Shown here in pieces: positions 1 to 12,773 of a stretch of 64,000 bases of DNA. Within the stretch, counting starts at the first letter, position 1. Each line of letters starts with the position of its first letter. Location of the stretch: contig NW_024468526.1 of NCBI RefSeq assembly GCF_001632365.1, forward strand, positions 290,882 through 354,881, in the 5' to 3' direction. Under the pieces are notes generated by a model. The model saw only the letters and a list, made by a program, of their open reading frames with translations. It was not told where the DNA came from and searched no databases. The position numbers and the translations under genes are program-made. The stretch comes from Laetiporus sulphureus 93-53 (taxonomy: Eukaryota > Basidiomycota > Agaricomycetes > Polyporales > Laetiporaceae).

Positions 1-2611
1 CGCCCCGCTCTCTCTCACGATCTCTTTTGTCCTCCACGTCGTCCTTCGCCTTCATATCGACGTCCATTGTGCGCAGAGCTCCTGGGAAGACGGTGAACGT
101 GGAATGGATAGCCGGACAAGGAGGATGGTGGTGGTAGGAGGCAAAGATCGAGTCTTTTTCTGACCCCTCTTCCTGCCCAATGATCGCCCGGCGTTAATTT
201 GGCTTGAGATTCCCAGGCTCCTTAATTGGAAATTTCCTGCCGTCAAAGTTCGTCAAAACGCTACCCGTAGTAGACGGCCCTCATCCAAATGGTCCTTCAA
301 AGACAGGCATAATTGCAGCACAATTTCTGGGAGCGGCGGCAGCTGGGACTCGGTAGTCCCAAGTCTCTTTGGTTGTCGAATTATTTTCCTGGCTCGTCGG
401 ATCGCTTTTCTCATGCGTCCACAGCGTCCAAGTCTTACTACAGTGGCCAAAAACTTAAAGCTGTTTCCGTTGAAAATGGACCATGAGTGTATTCGTCTGA
501 TGCTAGCTGCATCTCTGAGCTTACCAACGGAATGACTCTACTTCTTCGCGACTTTAGGTACATGTGGAGAAATCGAAACAATAGGACTCCGTGACGAGCT
601 GGCCCTCCACCTTTGGGCATTTGTTTCAGTTCCGAAATATTTTGTAGCTAAGACGATCATGGGCCGTGCGCAGGCGGTCCATAGGAAGTAGGATTACGAG
701 ATCTGACCTACCCAATTGGTGAACAATAACCTCCATCCATGCGGATAGCCTGCGTGATATAGCTGACGATCGTGTTCTCTAGTCGATGTGCTACCTTTAG
801 TAGGAGCGACCGCAGGCTCAATCCAATGCACTCGTTCTGGTGGCCCGTGCATCAAAATCATCTCACGATTAGTAGGACATCACTCCCGTCTATTATTCCT
901 TGATACGTTCAATATACAAGCGTGTCACGGTCGCCAGTCAATTTCGGCATTATACGTGGCCACTCGAAACCCGGTGGCACTTACTGCGCTTTGTGTGCCC
1001 ATGAGCCGCTGCCAAGTATCCTCGTCGCTCCTGCCTAGTTGGATCGAGGCCACTGCATTTCTATGTGCCACCCAGAGGATTTTACAGAATTCTCAACATG
1101 GCCAGCTAATCACGCCGCTTGTCGTGAAGTCAGCACTCCTTGAGGCTGAAGGTATATAAACCCCTCAGAATCAGTTCCCTCCCCATCGTCGTCTTCTAAC
1201 AAGTACCTTTTTCAACCATCATCCTCCTCATTCTCTAAATGCGGCGTCCACGCCCGCCACCCACGTCTCCAGTGCTCCTCTTCTCAAAGAGGCCTTGTGC
1301 GAATACCCTATGGTTACCACGACCGCCGATATACAACCGTCCTTACAGCCGCCTGGCGCCCGATCCAGCATCTCCACGGCGCGTCGGGACCGGCGCTAGG
1401 TGCTAAGATGTCAGTTGCCCCTCTCACTCGCCATTCACCGCTCATTTTGACATGACTCGCACTAGTGGCATCACTCGTTCCCAGTGCCCGCCGGTTGACC
1501 AACACCAGCCACCGCCACGGCGCCTCAGTCCTAAGCGACAACCCTGTGAGCTTCGCCTCACCAATCACGGGCGCATCGCGATGGGAGAACGTGCTGCACA
1601 TGCGGGAATGGGCAACGGGGGATATTACCGCCTTTCGTTATCACAACAATGCTGTTCCGCAAGTCATCGCCCGCTCCGAAAGGAGCTCAATCATGGGCAT
1701 GAGCGGGCGGAAGGAGTTTATGGGTATTATGGTAATAATACTCAATATCTGGAGGGAACTGATAGTAATCCTAAATTTATGAAGTGCATTGGGAGCACTG
1801 CTAGTCTGGTTCTAAGTAGGATCCAGTCTCTCAAACATACAATAGTCAGAGCTGTGGCCGTGCCATGTAAAGTTTGGTATCAGAGATCATGAAGTTTCAA
1901 TGAATCCTCCTAGATAATTACTCCTACAGAAAAGACAGGACACATTGCTCGATAAGTTCCGGAATGGATCACGAAGACTTGGATTGTTTGCGCAGATGTT
2001 CATGTCATCATTTATTACTCCTCTCGTATCATCGAAGGTATAGCGTCAACAATGACTGTTTTAGTTCAGACTGTTGCCACAGCAAATAATGTATGAAATA
2101 GCTCTTGACTGTCGCCATTCACGAAATGTTGCGAGAGCACTTGAATTGTTTCTAGACTGGTCTTCAACTCTGGCATCTGACCAGGGGTGGACTGACAATG
2201 CCCGTTATCCATATCAAGCGATAGTCATAGGCAATTGCCCCCCCCGGGACATCGCGCATGCATCTCCACGAAAAACAGTCCAAGATAACGAATGTCATAG
2301 AAGAGGTTTCTCGATGAGACGGTCTACAACAACGTCGTGATCATTACCTAGAATGACTTCAGGTAAGAAGTCCCATCAGTCGCTCGTATCGTTAATCGCC
2401 CGAAGATTCAACGCCTTCAACTACTCCTTGTACCTGACGCTGTGACCGTGTCCCAAGGCTCCTCTCCTACGATAAATTGTTGTGTGCTATTGCTCATGCA
2501 GGTACGCGTTTTCGATAATTATCGAGGTGCGGCGCGGCACACATATACTGGAATCGGCTAATGAGGATTGTTATACAGGCTCAGACTACTTGATGAACCA
2601 CCATTCACATA
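1..2611. other. Gene-poor 5' stretch, no supported gene
   Basis: I found no recognisable protein here. A promoter-like site lies near 1150. It is followed by short open segments at about 1240-1400 and 1465-1782 that could be exons of a decayed or unrecognised plus-strand gene. Their frames are interrupted by stops and no family motif is visible, so no gene is called. Confidence 0.4.
1149..1160 (+). promoter_or_regulatory. Possible TATA box
   Basis: A TATATAAA run is followed by a pyrimidine-rich leader at about 1170-1240, the usual architecture of a basidiomycete core promoter. The gene it might drive could not be resolved, because the downstream frames carry stops, so it may be a relic. Confidence 0.3.
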
Positions 2612-4230
2612 TTATTTATCGTACATCACCAGATACGATGGTCGGAGTGCGTCGTTGGTGAACACGATCAGTTCGTCGTGGCTGACGGCGGCGCCTTTCT
2701 CTCCAAGAACCTATCATGGTGTCAGATGGAATCCTATCGAAGAGGAGATGTCTGCTGACCGAGTCAAACCCAGCTGGGGGTGCGGTGAGTGAAGGCACGT
2801 CGACTGTCGTCTTGTAGCCCTTTCCCACCACAACCTTGTTGAGGAGAATAGCTTTGAGAGGGGAATTGGAGTTGACGTTCCGCGCATAGTCATTGGAACT
2901 AGCATCTACATATCAGTATCGTATATCTCTTGCATGTTGTCCGACCACATACTTGGACGACGTGGATGATGTGTAATGTCCAACACCGAATCTGCACCTC
3001 GTTCAGTATGACAGCAGCTGTCCTGGATCACGAGCTGCACGTACCTTCCCCGGGCGAAGAACTTTAGATCAAACGAAGTCTCGATGATGCGGCACAGAGC
3101 GCAACTCGCAGATGAACAAAGTTGCGCATTACCGTTGTCCCCGATCGTGCATTCTCGTCTGGTCCCATGCCACCGTCGGTTCTCATTACCTGCAGGCCGT
3201 CCGGCGGCCATGAAATGCCCACGACTCTCGACCGCCGCCCTATGAGTCAGGTTGATCAGTCGCATTTTGCATACTAGCACAATACGCTCTGTACTTGTAT
3301 TTCTCGTATTGGTCTTGAGATGCCTTCGGTCGCACAATTTTGTAGACATGCTTGACTTTAGGGCATTGACTGTTGTGTCTCCAGGAAGATTTAAATTGCG
3401 CGACAACTGCCGTCAACTTGTCAATGGCTCATCAATCGCATCCTAGTCAGCACACTGACCGTTATTGAAGACAGTGTGATTCTCCGGGACCTCCAGCAGC
3501 ACCACGGCATGCTTCTGCGCTTCTTCCGCGCAAGTCCTCGAGCAGTAAGGGAAGGTACCTTGTTTCGGTTTCTGCAGGCACCACAGACATGCATTTTCTC
3601 CAAGACTAACCAATCGTTATCAGCAGCAATGCACACGTAGCGGAGGTATGCATGTCCGTACGTCTTGTGCTTTTTGGTGCAGTACTTTCCCGTGCCGTTC
3701 GTGGACTTGAATGCTGGCTGATTGCAGCCAGGTATTGGGCAAATACCGTTCGCTGTCGACCACATGGAGCACGTGCTAGGAGAAACAAAAAGCTAGCGAC
3801 TTACAGACGGCACTTCTGTTGGTAGTATTCCGTTGCGGCGCAGCCGGCGTCTGCTTGCTTGCACACGTCCGGCTGCAGTATGGGTGTGTCCGCTTTCCAT
3901 CAGTGAACTGCGGCCGACTGTGACAGACCTGATGCCCAGTATAATGTCGACTCCTTCAGTTCAAGAGGGAAAATGATTGCCTTAGACATACAATACACAT
4001 TGCTACGTTGTTGGGGAGGAATCCATTCCGAGCCGACGCAGCACTCGCACACTGTTTCCCGCAGTATGGATGAGCGTGGCCGGTGCTCTCCACGAATTTC
4101 GGACGAGCGTGACATTGCTAAGATAATGTCAACAAGCTCGGACGTTCATTGTGAAAGCCACTGTCCTTACCTCACAGAGGTTGGAATTAATTGCTCCAGC
4201 GGTCGCTATGCCTGGTAAAGCCGAGCAAAT
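2612..4230 (-). CDS. PARP-like ADP-ribosyltransferase with zinc-binding modules (5' end unresolved)
   Basis: Ten minus-strand exons join in frame: 4171-4230, 3992-4117, 3805-3907, 3662-3752, 3460-3605, 3295-3427, 3045-3239, 2953-2997, 2760-2898 and 2612-2710, giving about 378 residues. The N-terminal half is a row of cysteine modules of the type CxxC...HPYCxxxC (for example HAHPYCGKQCA, THPYCSRTCA and CLWC...FPYCSRTCA) plus one C-x4-C...YCTKKH unit. The C-terminal half is a PARP catalytic domain. It has NENRRWHGT (catalytic His), HYTSSTSS (Tyr), then VVVGKGYK, a TAPPAGFDS turn, and DELIVF supplying the Glu of an H-Y-E triad. ADP-ribosylation is inferred from the family; the substrate is unknown. 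The start codon lies upstream in an exon I could not identify. The intron at 3428-3459 would be only 32 nt. Exon 2 could instead end at 4007, with a weaker donor. Confidence 0.75.
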
Positions 4231-7200
4231 CTGTGAGCATTATAAAGCATTGGACAATTCATGTAAAAATAAATAGCAACGTGTATTGGGATATGCAGAC
4301 TTGTCGCTCCAGAAGCCAAATGCTGAGACGCACCGTTGTTCATCGTTCACCAGTAAAATATTGGAATGCAGGGATTGAAAACAGATGGAGCTCAGCAGTG
4401 ATAACGGTGGTATGCACTAGTAAGAGAGAAATCGATGAGCGTGAGTCCATGTGAGAAAGAGTTTAAAGCTGTAGCGCACACCTAGCACCCCTAACACGCG
4501 TTTTTCGCATTGATGTAGCATGTCGCTGAACTTTACCGGAATGAGGAGGACGCATGTTAGGTTGCGCCTTCAAACCGACAACTAATGTCTTCCTTTTGCA
4601 AGTCTGTGGTATCGTGGGTATCTTGCATTCATACATGCTCACGGCGGCTATCATGAAAGATACGGCCGCATATATATCCGGAAATCAAGCGCCCGTATGC
4701 ACACTCGGCGGACAGCGGCCCTGACAACTACTCCAGTACGTCACGTTGAACTGAGGCACATAACGTCCAGTACAACGATGTGTCAAGTATTCCATCGCAA
4801 AGCGATAGCTGCATGCCGTGTCTTAGCGAGAGCAGTATTAGACGACGGTGAGATCACCAGTTTGTACGTGCATGTCGCTGTTGATAAGTGGACCGTTTAG
4901 TGTATAACTCCATACCACAACACAATGCAGTGATACATACTTCACATCAACTTCTTGTGCAGAATGTTCACTCCTAGGAAGAAGCAACAGAGCTGCGTGG
5001 AGTTTGAACCAGAAGATGACCTACTCTGGCATTTGACCTGTCGATATCCAGAGAAACCGAAGAGATTCGGACATTGGTAATGCAGCTATCTGCTCCGATA
5101 AATGTCGGCGATGAGAGCATCATAACATTTGAGACGGTGCTGACATGACTTTTATTCTTCGAGCATTTGTGGGATAAAAATCGAGCAGCACCATAGTAAA
5201 CATATGCATGTCAGCTGTGGCTGTGCTTCAAGTCAATGGTGAAATGGCTGCTCCAGTTGAGTTCTGATGGGCATGCCTCATCAAGGATACTCAGTAGCGG
5301 TCCGAAGGTTGGATAAGGTAGCTCACCATGTGTATGCTGGAAGATAGCAGGAATCTGCTATCGCTGAGCATGCCATCATCACTAGACATACCAGTGTACT
5401 CTCGTACTAAATTCCCGAAATCTCAATGATAATGCCTCAGATGGACTAATGGAGGGCATTGAAACAAAGGGGAGCATCTCTGCGGAGCCATGTGCCCTTG
5501 AACTTCAGTGCATGTCGATGCAACAACCGATGTCTTCACAGAGAGAGAGCATTCGGGATAAGAAAGCGAGAGATGCCAGTCGCAGAGTGACTGTTGACAC
5601 AACATACATCGAGGACAGACGTACTAGATGATGATGAAAACGCCAGTTTGTGCGTAAAAATAGACAATATTACTGCAGATTGAACGTTTAGCCCGGGATC
5701 CCATACGAAGATGAAGCGCAATGAGACATACTTCTGAGCAACTGCTTGCGTGGCATGGCGCTTCCTAGCGAGAAACGTCAGATCTGCATGTGCCGCCTCC
5801 ATCACCTTAGCGATAACCCATACCCGGGTACAACAGGCAAGTTGAGCATTGTCGAAGCCGCCGGATGTCACGAGCTTGGGCACAATGACAAAAACATGTT
5901 GATAGATGGAGCTTTCTAATTCCAGCGTGAATAACCGAGAGGAGTTTTCCATCAGATGCCGGTTAACACATTACTGATCATCCCGTCAGCATCTTGGTCA
6001 GGATTGTCTAGCATACACAATAACTCAGCTATATGCGCAAATGGAAATGTTATGTTGAAGCGGACAGTATCTGAAAAAAGTTTATTTTTGATACACTTCA
6101 CGGCGTTGACCCAGCAGCGTCAAAAGACTCTTAAGCGAAGTCAATGAGCAATATGTCGCTTCAAAGCGATTAAAATTAGGTTGACATACTTCGGTTCAAA
6201 ATCATCACCGTAGGACCCCGGGAGGAACATATCACTTAAGTCGTATCTTCGTGCAAGATAAGCTGAGTCCTCGCGCAAAAGCTCGTATAGAGGTGGAAAG
6301 AATCAGAGGCTGAAATCGAGGCTTCCTTTCCTGTCCTTGCCACTGAAAAGAGCCGCCTGTGGCGTACATTCAGCACCTTTGATCACAACAGCACCACTCT
6401 ACCTATATGTGAATTTTTGCGCTGGGGACCTACGGTTTTGAACTTTGGTGGAACAGCAAGATGACATGGAACGGACAATGACACACCCTATGAGAGCGTT
6501 ACAGCGACTCGGGAAAGGTACATGATGCAAGAGACAGTGTGAGACTGAGCGCCAAAAGCTCTTCAACTTGGTGTTGCTGCAGTCGAGTTTGATTGTTTTG
6601 TAGTAGAAGGCAAACATTAATCCACGGCCGTTGAGTTTCCGAGAGCGAAGGAGTCCAACCTTACACTTCATCTATCCGGGTCACCCGGGTATCTGAGGTC
6701 GCTCGATGCGAACATGATGGAATGGTAACTTCGCAACAGATTTCGATGCTTCTGAGCGCCGACGAAGTGCTCGTTTTGGGGAGGACAAAGTGCGGAGCAT
6801 GGACGTTGAGTCGGAGAATGGTCTGGTGCTTCGAAGCGGCGACGCCGCCAATAAATCCTCCGCCACCGCCAAAAATACATTTTTGGCACATTGTGTCGGG
6901 CTTGATCTTTCGCCAGCCTCACGACATGCCCATGCATGGCGAGAACGGGGCGGTCGACGACGAGAGGGCACGCGCCCGCGTGGCGCCCGCGGTGGCACAT
7001 TAAGGTTTATTTCACAGCCGTGACACGTGCAGACTTCTCCGAGTCTTTGACCATCAAACACTGCGCTCGTTGAATTGCTCAGCACGCCCATACCGCCCTT
7101 GTGAGTCACGGCCCTTGTAAGACCCGAAGGGCACGCTGTTGACGGTTGCGGGGCAAGGCGGTAGTTAGAACGGAACAGAAACGGAGTGGTGGAGTGTGTG

Positions 7201-7420
7201 TCGGTGAGTTTCTGAGCGGCGCCGGGATCGGGAACACGATTTGAGTCGGAGTGGGCAAACTCCCCATGTTCTCCGCTCCTCGTTCCGCTGCTTTTGGTTC
7301 GTAGTTGGTGAACATTGTCTGACCAAACGTCTTCAATGCCTTCAGAGTCGAGAGAAAGTCATCTACCAGTCGCGCCGTCGAGGACTCCTTTCTTCGACGG
7401 CCTCTTCGTGCTCATTCGCC
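4231..7420. other. Intergenic, unassigned ORFs only
   Basis: There is no gene I can support. A 138-codon minus-strand ORF at 5536-5952 begins plausibly and contains a splice-donor-like GTATGT, but I recognise no family and no completing exons. A 142-codon minus ORF at 6681-7109 is arginine-rich and overlaps likely 5' regulatory DNA of the next gene, so it is probably a shadow. Confidence 0.35.
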
Positions 7421-8645
7421 ATGGCAAGCGAGCAGAACAAATCTGCCAATTCTGGAGGTCACGAACAACCGCCGCCACACCCGATGGTATCTTACCCCCC
7501 TCAGCATTTTGGTAGCTCATACGTCCCTCCTGGACCCTACCCTTCTATCTACACTTACGCTCCCGTCCCCGACGGTAATCATGACCCAAACATCCCAGGC
7601 GGAGCCCCTCCGCCTGCTCCATACTTCATGGCAATCGCGCCTCCGCCGCCAGGCATGGTTTATGCCTATCCAGCACCTCCACCTGGTCAGAGCAAGTTCA
7701 TTAGTCATCACATGTTGGATGTCGAACACTGACTCTCCCATGCAGGATATCCTCCGTACGTGCCACCAATGCAAGCCCCGCCGCCGCAGCGTCCCAAACG
7801 CAAGCAAGTAAAGATGGCAGTAAGTACTGGTTCTTTTCCTCCGCGCATATAGAGCGAACTGAATGGCCACAGTGCACGAATTGTGCGAGTGCATGCAAGA
7901 GGTGCGACGAAGCCCGTCCTTGCGAGCGCTGCCGTAAATACAATATTGCGGATAGCTGCGTCGATGGCGTCCGGAAAGAGAGAAAGAAAGGCATAAAGCG
8001 TGGCCCTTATAAGCGCAAGAATAGGAATCCGGGAACCGAGCAAGCAGCCGGAGGTCAGTTTTTCCCATCTCCGACTTTTTAGTTGCTTATCTTGCGATCT
8101 TAGGATATTCCTCTCCTCCTGCCGGTGAAGGCGATCAGCCAGCTGCACCTGTTCCTTATCCCGTGCCGCCTGAAGGATATTATTCATATTACTACCCGCA
8201 TGGATACATGCCGCCTACCCACGATGGCCAGCCCCATCCGGAGGGTGTTCCAAATGGCAACGGTCAACACATTCCACACCCCCCGTACATACCTGTCCCA
8301 ATGTATGCGCCGTTTCCGCCGTACTCTGGAGCTCCCATGCCGTACCCGCCCCCTCCGATGCCGACTCCCGCGCCTGCGTCGAATGCTGCCCCGATCACGA
8401 ACGGAAGAGCTGATCCTCCTAGCCACAACGAGGCTAACGGAGATAGCGCCAGCACCAAGAATAAAAAGAGGGTGCGCGCCAAGAATGGTGACGACGGGAC
8501 GAAATCAAGGAGGACGAAACACGTCCCCACGGACTCGCAGCCTGACGGCGACATCGGACGTGGGAAGAATGTGTCTCTGAACGGCCAGTCAGAGGCAGGA
8601 GGCGTCTTCAATGGAATGGAAACCAGAACCGTGGTGGCTGTCTAG
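7421..8645 (+). CDS. Zn2Cys6-type zinc-cluster transcription regulator
   Basis: Four exons (7421-7685, 7746-7819, 7873-8053 and 8104-8645) give 353 residues. All introns are 49-60 nt GT-AG and keep frame. The N-terminal about 110 residues are Pro/Tyr-rich low-complexity sequence. Residues 114-142 form a binuclear zinc cluster with spacing C-x2-C-x6-C-x5-C-x2-C-x8-C (CTNC, CKRC, DEARPCERC), with one extra Cys at 121. A basic tail follows (KKGIKRGPYKRKNR), as in fungal regulators of this class. The C-terminal half is again Pro/Tyr-rich and ends in a Lys/Arg-rich segment. It should act in the nucleus as a sequence-specific DNA-binding protein. The resemblance to gluconeogenesis-type regulators (Ert1-like cluster) is my inference; targets are unknown. 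The start was chosen as the first ATG that leads straight into the conserved reading frame. Confidence 0.8.
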
Positions 8646-10797
8646 CCATTACCTGCTCCACACCAGGCACCATGCCGCGTGTCTCGATGCATGTCTGCCA
8701 ATTCCAGACATGCTCTCAACATCTTTCCACTACCGCCATTGTACTTGTATCTCTCGCGTTGTGTGACTGGAAAGAAATCGTCTCTATCTCTCGTCTTTTA
8801 TACCGCCTTTATTGGCGTACAATCACTCCTACCTTGGCCCGCGGCTCCGGTGTGCTAGGATGTGTCTGGTGAGCTCTTTAGCCAGCACAGGGGTCCAGTC
8901 TTGCACTGTCGATCCCTTTGATGCGCTAAATAACTAGCAGAAATGTCCCGCCTCGAAGCGTTGGTTGAGCGTATAGATCTCGTCTCTTCCTCGTGCTTGG
9001 TTCGTGTCCCAGTTCCCCGTATGTTTCCCGTTTTGCTATGTGATAACTGCTCTGTGGACGTATGTACGGAAGGTTCTGATTTGTATAGCGAAAAAAACAA
9101 CAACAAATGGATGTTACGTATTTATTAAATTTGCAGCCTAGGCGACAGGGTTGTCGTTCTAATGCCATCCGACGGTACGTCGTAGACGCGTCAAACGTCT
9201 TCCAGTGATCGGCCGCGGCCGCTTATCATCCGGGATGTTGCCATGATCACTTTCAACTTGACCTAAAATTTGAAGAAAGACAAATGGTTCGCACCTAGCT
9301 GTTTGATCAAACATTCAAACGTTAAAAAAAGGAGTCTGGGAGTCTCCGGTCGCGAGAAGTTCAAGCTTCAAGCCTCCTCGACAACTTTCGGGTCAAGTAG
9401 TCGCCGTTGATGCAGATGAAACGCCGTGCCAGCCTCGCTGTCGTCCAACACGCGCTTGCCACGGTGCAGGGACGCGTTTAATTAAGCTTGTCAAATGTGA
9501 CAATTGATGCATATGTATAATGTTGCCCTCGCGTACCTGCATTTGATTCGTACATGAACGACAATGACAGCGCGTACATAGTTCGGACTCTCGCGGCAAG
9601 TGCAGCCTTACATGGAAGAATGATTCAAATGTTAGGCGCTCTCACCCCGCCCTGACGTTGGTGTCCAAATTAGGTTTGATTGCCAAAAGTCCCATCGGTG
9701 AGTTCCTTGATTGGCCTAACATTGGAAGTGTCAGGAAAGACATGTTTGCTACCGGCCACTGGACGCGGAACTCCGACATTCCGGGCACGAGGTATCGTAG
9801 CGAGACTGCTATACTTCGGATACGTGAGAGCTTCGAAGAGAAGACATTTAAATGACTCAATGGTGAGTCTCAGAGTTGTACGTCGAACATGCGAAGGGCC
9901 CACGTCGACGTCACGACCCACGAGGATTTCGGACCGAATGAACACGTATCTAGTAAACGTTATATTGTGTACGTGCCACGCGTCGCGCGATAGCTCAGAG
10001 ACATCTCCTATCTGCTCATCGGAAAGCTTCACAACAGAGTCATCCCATCGCGGCGTGAGTGCTCTTAACGCGCAATTTCAATGACGGAAGTTCCTTAGCC
10101 CGGGTCCATTGCATGATATTTTTAGAGTGCTTTACAAGCGATTTCTGTGTAAAAATACAAGTCACCATTTCTTGTTGCAGTTCGCTGCTGCGATGCGCTG
10201 ATGGTGATGGCCCATCAACTTGCATCGAAAATTCAAATCGACTTGTGGCTCACGAACCTCATTTTTGACTTGTGCTCGCTGGTTTTGGCTTATTACAGCC
10301 AATAAGCACACGATAAGAAGCTATCAACCCGGAGACAAAATCAAAACAAGGAGGTGCTGAACCTTGCTCGAACTTACTGTCTTTTTTTGTGACAGCAAAC
10401 AGAAAAAAGCATCATAAGCCGGATTTGAGTTTTCCTGATGTGAACAATGTTTCCTCGGAGCCATAAGTTATGGCGTTTTGACAGAGCTTCGCATGGTTAC
10501 CAGGAGGCGCAACCAAGTAAGTGTCGTACTGATCATCGTGCACAGTTCGTCTCGACACATAATCCGTTGAACGAAATGCACCGAATCTTGGAGATATCAA
10601 AGTTCAAGCGCGTCGGTGGCGGTTGTGTATTTCTAAGGCTGCAGCCAAACAAAGACCCCGGGCACCTGAAAACTAGACTAGAGCGCCCGCCGACGTCGAG
10701 ACCCATCCCTCAGCTCAGCTCAACCCGCTCACCGCTCCCCATCACATTCTCCTTTTTACACCTTTTTTTTTGCTTTCAGTCACGCTTTTTGAAAACT
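8646..10797. other. Intergenic, no supported gene
   Basis: About 2.1 kb without a convincing gene. A 120-codon minus-strand ORF (9670-10032) has a fairly natural composition but no motif I recognise and no splicing partners. A CCAAT motif near 10290 and a long pyrimidine tract at 10744-10780 belong to the promoter and leader of the following gene. Confidence 0.4.
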
Positions 10798-12199
10798 ATG
10801 TCGGCTATCAGAGCTCTCCGCCATATCTCGCTGTCTTCTAGCAGGGCGTTCGCGGTGAGGAGCGGCGCCCGTGCGTTCTCGCGCGCCGCGATGCCTGTAT
10901 TTGCGTCCCGCGGCGTGCCCGCGAGCATGAGCGCGGCGAGGACGTTCTCTGCATCTGCGCGTGCATGCGGCGAGGGTGCGTGTGAGTGCTCGTGCTTACC
11001 TTGGATGCGAAAAAGGATGGAGGCTGATGGAATTGTGGTGGCTACGCAGCGGATGTGACCCTTGCGCAGAAGCTGTCGGAGGAGCTGCAGTACGAGAAGG
11101 AGGCATCGACGACCACTGAGCCGGAGTTCCTGAAGGTGTTCAAGGCGCAGAGCGTTTGGGAGGTGAGTTTTCTCGCCGGTTTGCTTCTTTTTTTTGTTGT
11201 GGACACGTGCGTCGTTGTCCGGAGAGATGTGCAAGTGTCTCAGTGGTTACGTTGAGGGCCATTCAGACAAAAAGGATCAGTCGCGATGGGAGAGGATGTC
11301 ATGTAGCGCGGAAGGATCTGCGTACGTGACGTACATCAGTTTGTTGGGATGGACAATAGGGATGGATAATAGGCGCACGCCGTGATATGTACTCCTGTGG
11401 AGTCATCATTCATCATACGCGGTAATCTCTATCGTGTATGTTAGACAATGATAGTACAAGCACCAACCGCCTTCCTCGTTACGGGCAAATTCTGACGAGC
11501 CTTCCCTCCAGATTGAGGACACAGCCGGCAATGATGAGATCGCACTGACGCGGAAATTCGGCAACGAGACGTGCGTACTGCGTTATCTCTGTTCTTCGCT
11601 GCAGGATGATTGAGGCATGCATGTAGGATCCGGTTGATGTTCTCAATTGCTGATATCCAGAACGAGCATGAGACGGAGTTTGAGGAGAACGAGGAGAACG
11701 AGGAGACCGCGGATGAGGAGGAGCCGATCCACTCCTATCCCATTCGGTGTTCATTCTCCGTGACGAAGGTATGTAGCTTTCCATGCAGGACTCCTCTCAC
11801 TCGATCTCACTACTGCGCCCAGTCCACGACCGAGGGTGCCCTGACGATCGATGCGATGTGCCAGGAGGGCGCGTTCATCGTGGACAACATCTCGTTTTAT
11901 ACCGACGCGAAATTGGGCACTGATCTGACTGCCGAAGCGGACTGGAAGCGCCGTGGACTGTACATTGGGCCGCAGTTTGACACCCTCGACGTTGCTGTGC
12001 AGGAGGAGTTTGAGAAGTTTTTGCAAGAGCGGGGCATCAACGAGAGCCTTGCGCTGTTCATCCCTGAGTATGCTGAGTACAAGGAGCAGAAGGTTAGTTC
12101 ATCCCATTGCTTTATAGATGTACGATTGAAGTTCTGACTATGGGCCTGCAGGAGTACGTGAGCTGGCTTAAGAACGTTAAGACGTTCGTAGAGGCTTAG
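10798..12199 (+). CDS. MAM33: Mitochondrial acidic matrix protein, MAM33/p32 family
   Basis: Six exons (10798-10981, 11050-11162, 11512-11570, 11627-11768, 11823-12092 and 12152-12199) give 271 residues, the usual length for MAM33. The first about 55 residues are Arg/Ser/Ala-rich with almost no acidic residues, a typical mitochondrial presequence. The mature part starts DVTLAQKLSEELQYEKE and has the family's acidic loop (FEENEENEETADEEEP). It continues through VDNISFY and ends in a C-terminal helix (EYVSWLKNVKTFVEA). Family members are doughnut-shaped acidic trimers of the mitochondrial matrix linked to ribosome and respiratory-chain assembly; that role is inferred from the family. The third exon follows an unusually long intron (11163-11511, about 350 nt). 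Exon 1 could alternatively end a few bases upstream, at 10973, changing one or two residues. Confidence 0.9.
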
Positions 12200-12773
12200 A
12201 CTATGACTATTGCAAACCAAAATGTGTGCAGTGCCGCACTTGCTACGTGCTTAGCTACACGTCTACATGTGTAAAGTCTAATGACCTTGACCGGTATCAC
12301 CACTCGACTTGAGAAGTGATAAGCATACGACCTGATCCGAAGATAGCTGTGACATCATCGCGTGGCGATCAAAGCACGATCGTAATGGCCGCGATGTTTC
12401 TCGCAGTTTCTGCCGCGTCCGAGAGCCTCGGAAGCCGCACGGACCACGTCACGATTTCTCGATGCCGCCAGGCTGTTCCGGAGCCCCAACCATTACAGGC
12501 GCCAGTTCACCCGGTACGGTTAGGCGACCACGCAGCCATTTCTGACTGATTGGGGGTGCGCTTGGGACATTCTTCACGGGCCCGCTCGGCCTCGTACGAG
12601 ATGCGAATTGCGTGGCGGCCACGTCAGCTAGGCCTTGCGCGCCTCCGTTAGTATAAAGCGTGGTGAAGCGGTGACCGGTAACTCGTCCAAGCAGAGCCAC
12701 AGCGGACTCGTCGTTTGGTCCGACATCTACGCATTTGCTTATACCTTGCGCACCCATTCTATAACTCTGCACG
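12200..12773. other. Intergenic region with promoter of next gene
   Basis: No coding sequence is supported in this 570 bp. Its right end contains a TATAAA motif, listed separately. Confidence 0.4.
12652..12657 (+). promoter_or_regulatory. TATA box for gene at 12774
   Basis: TATAAA lies about 120 bp upstream of the ATG at 12774, in an otherwise GC-rich region. Position and motif fit a core promoter. Confidence 0.45.

Noticed and set aside
5536..5952. 138-codon minus-strand ORF
   Set aside because: It could be an exon, but I found no homologous family and no in-phase partner exons, so it was not called.
6681..7109. 142-codon minus-strand ORF and overlapping frames
   Set aside because: Arginine-rich composition, three overlapping frames all open in a GC-rich stretch, and no family motif; it probably lies in the 5' region of the zinc-cluster gene.
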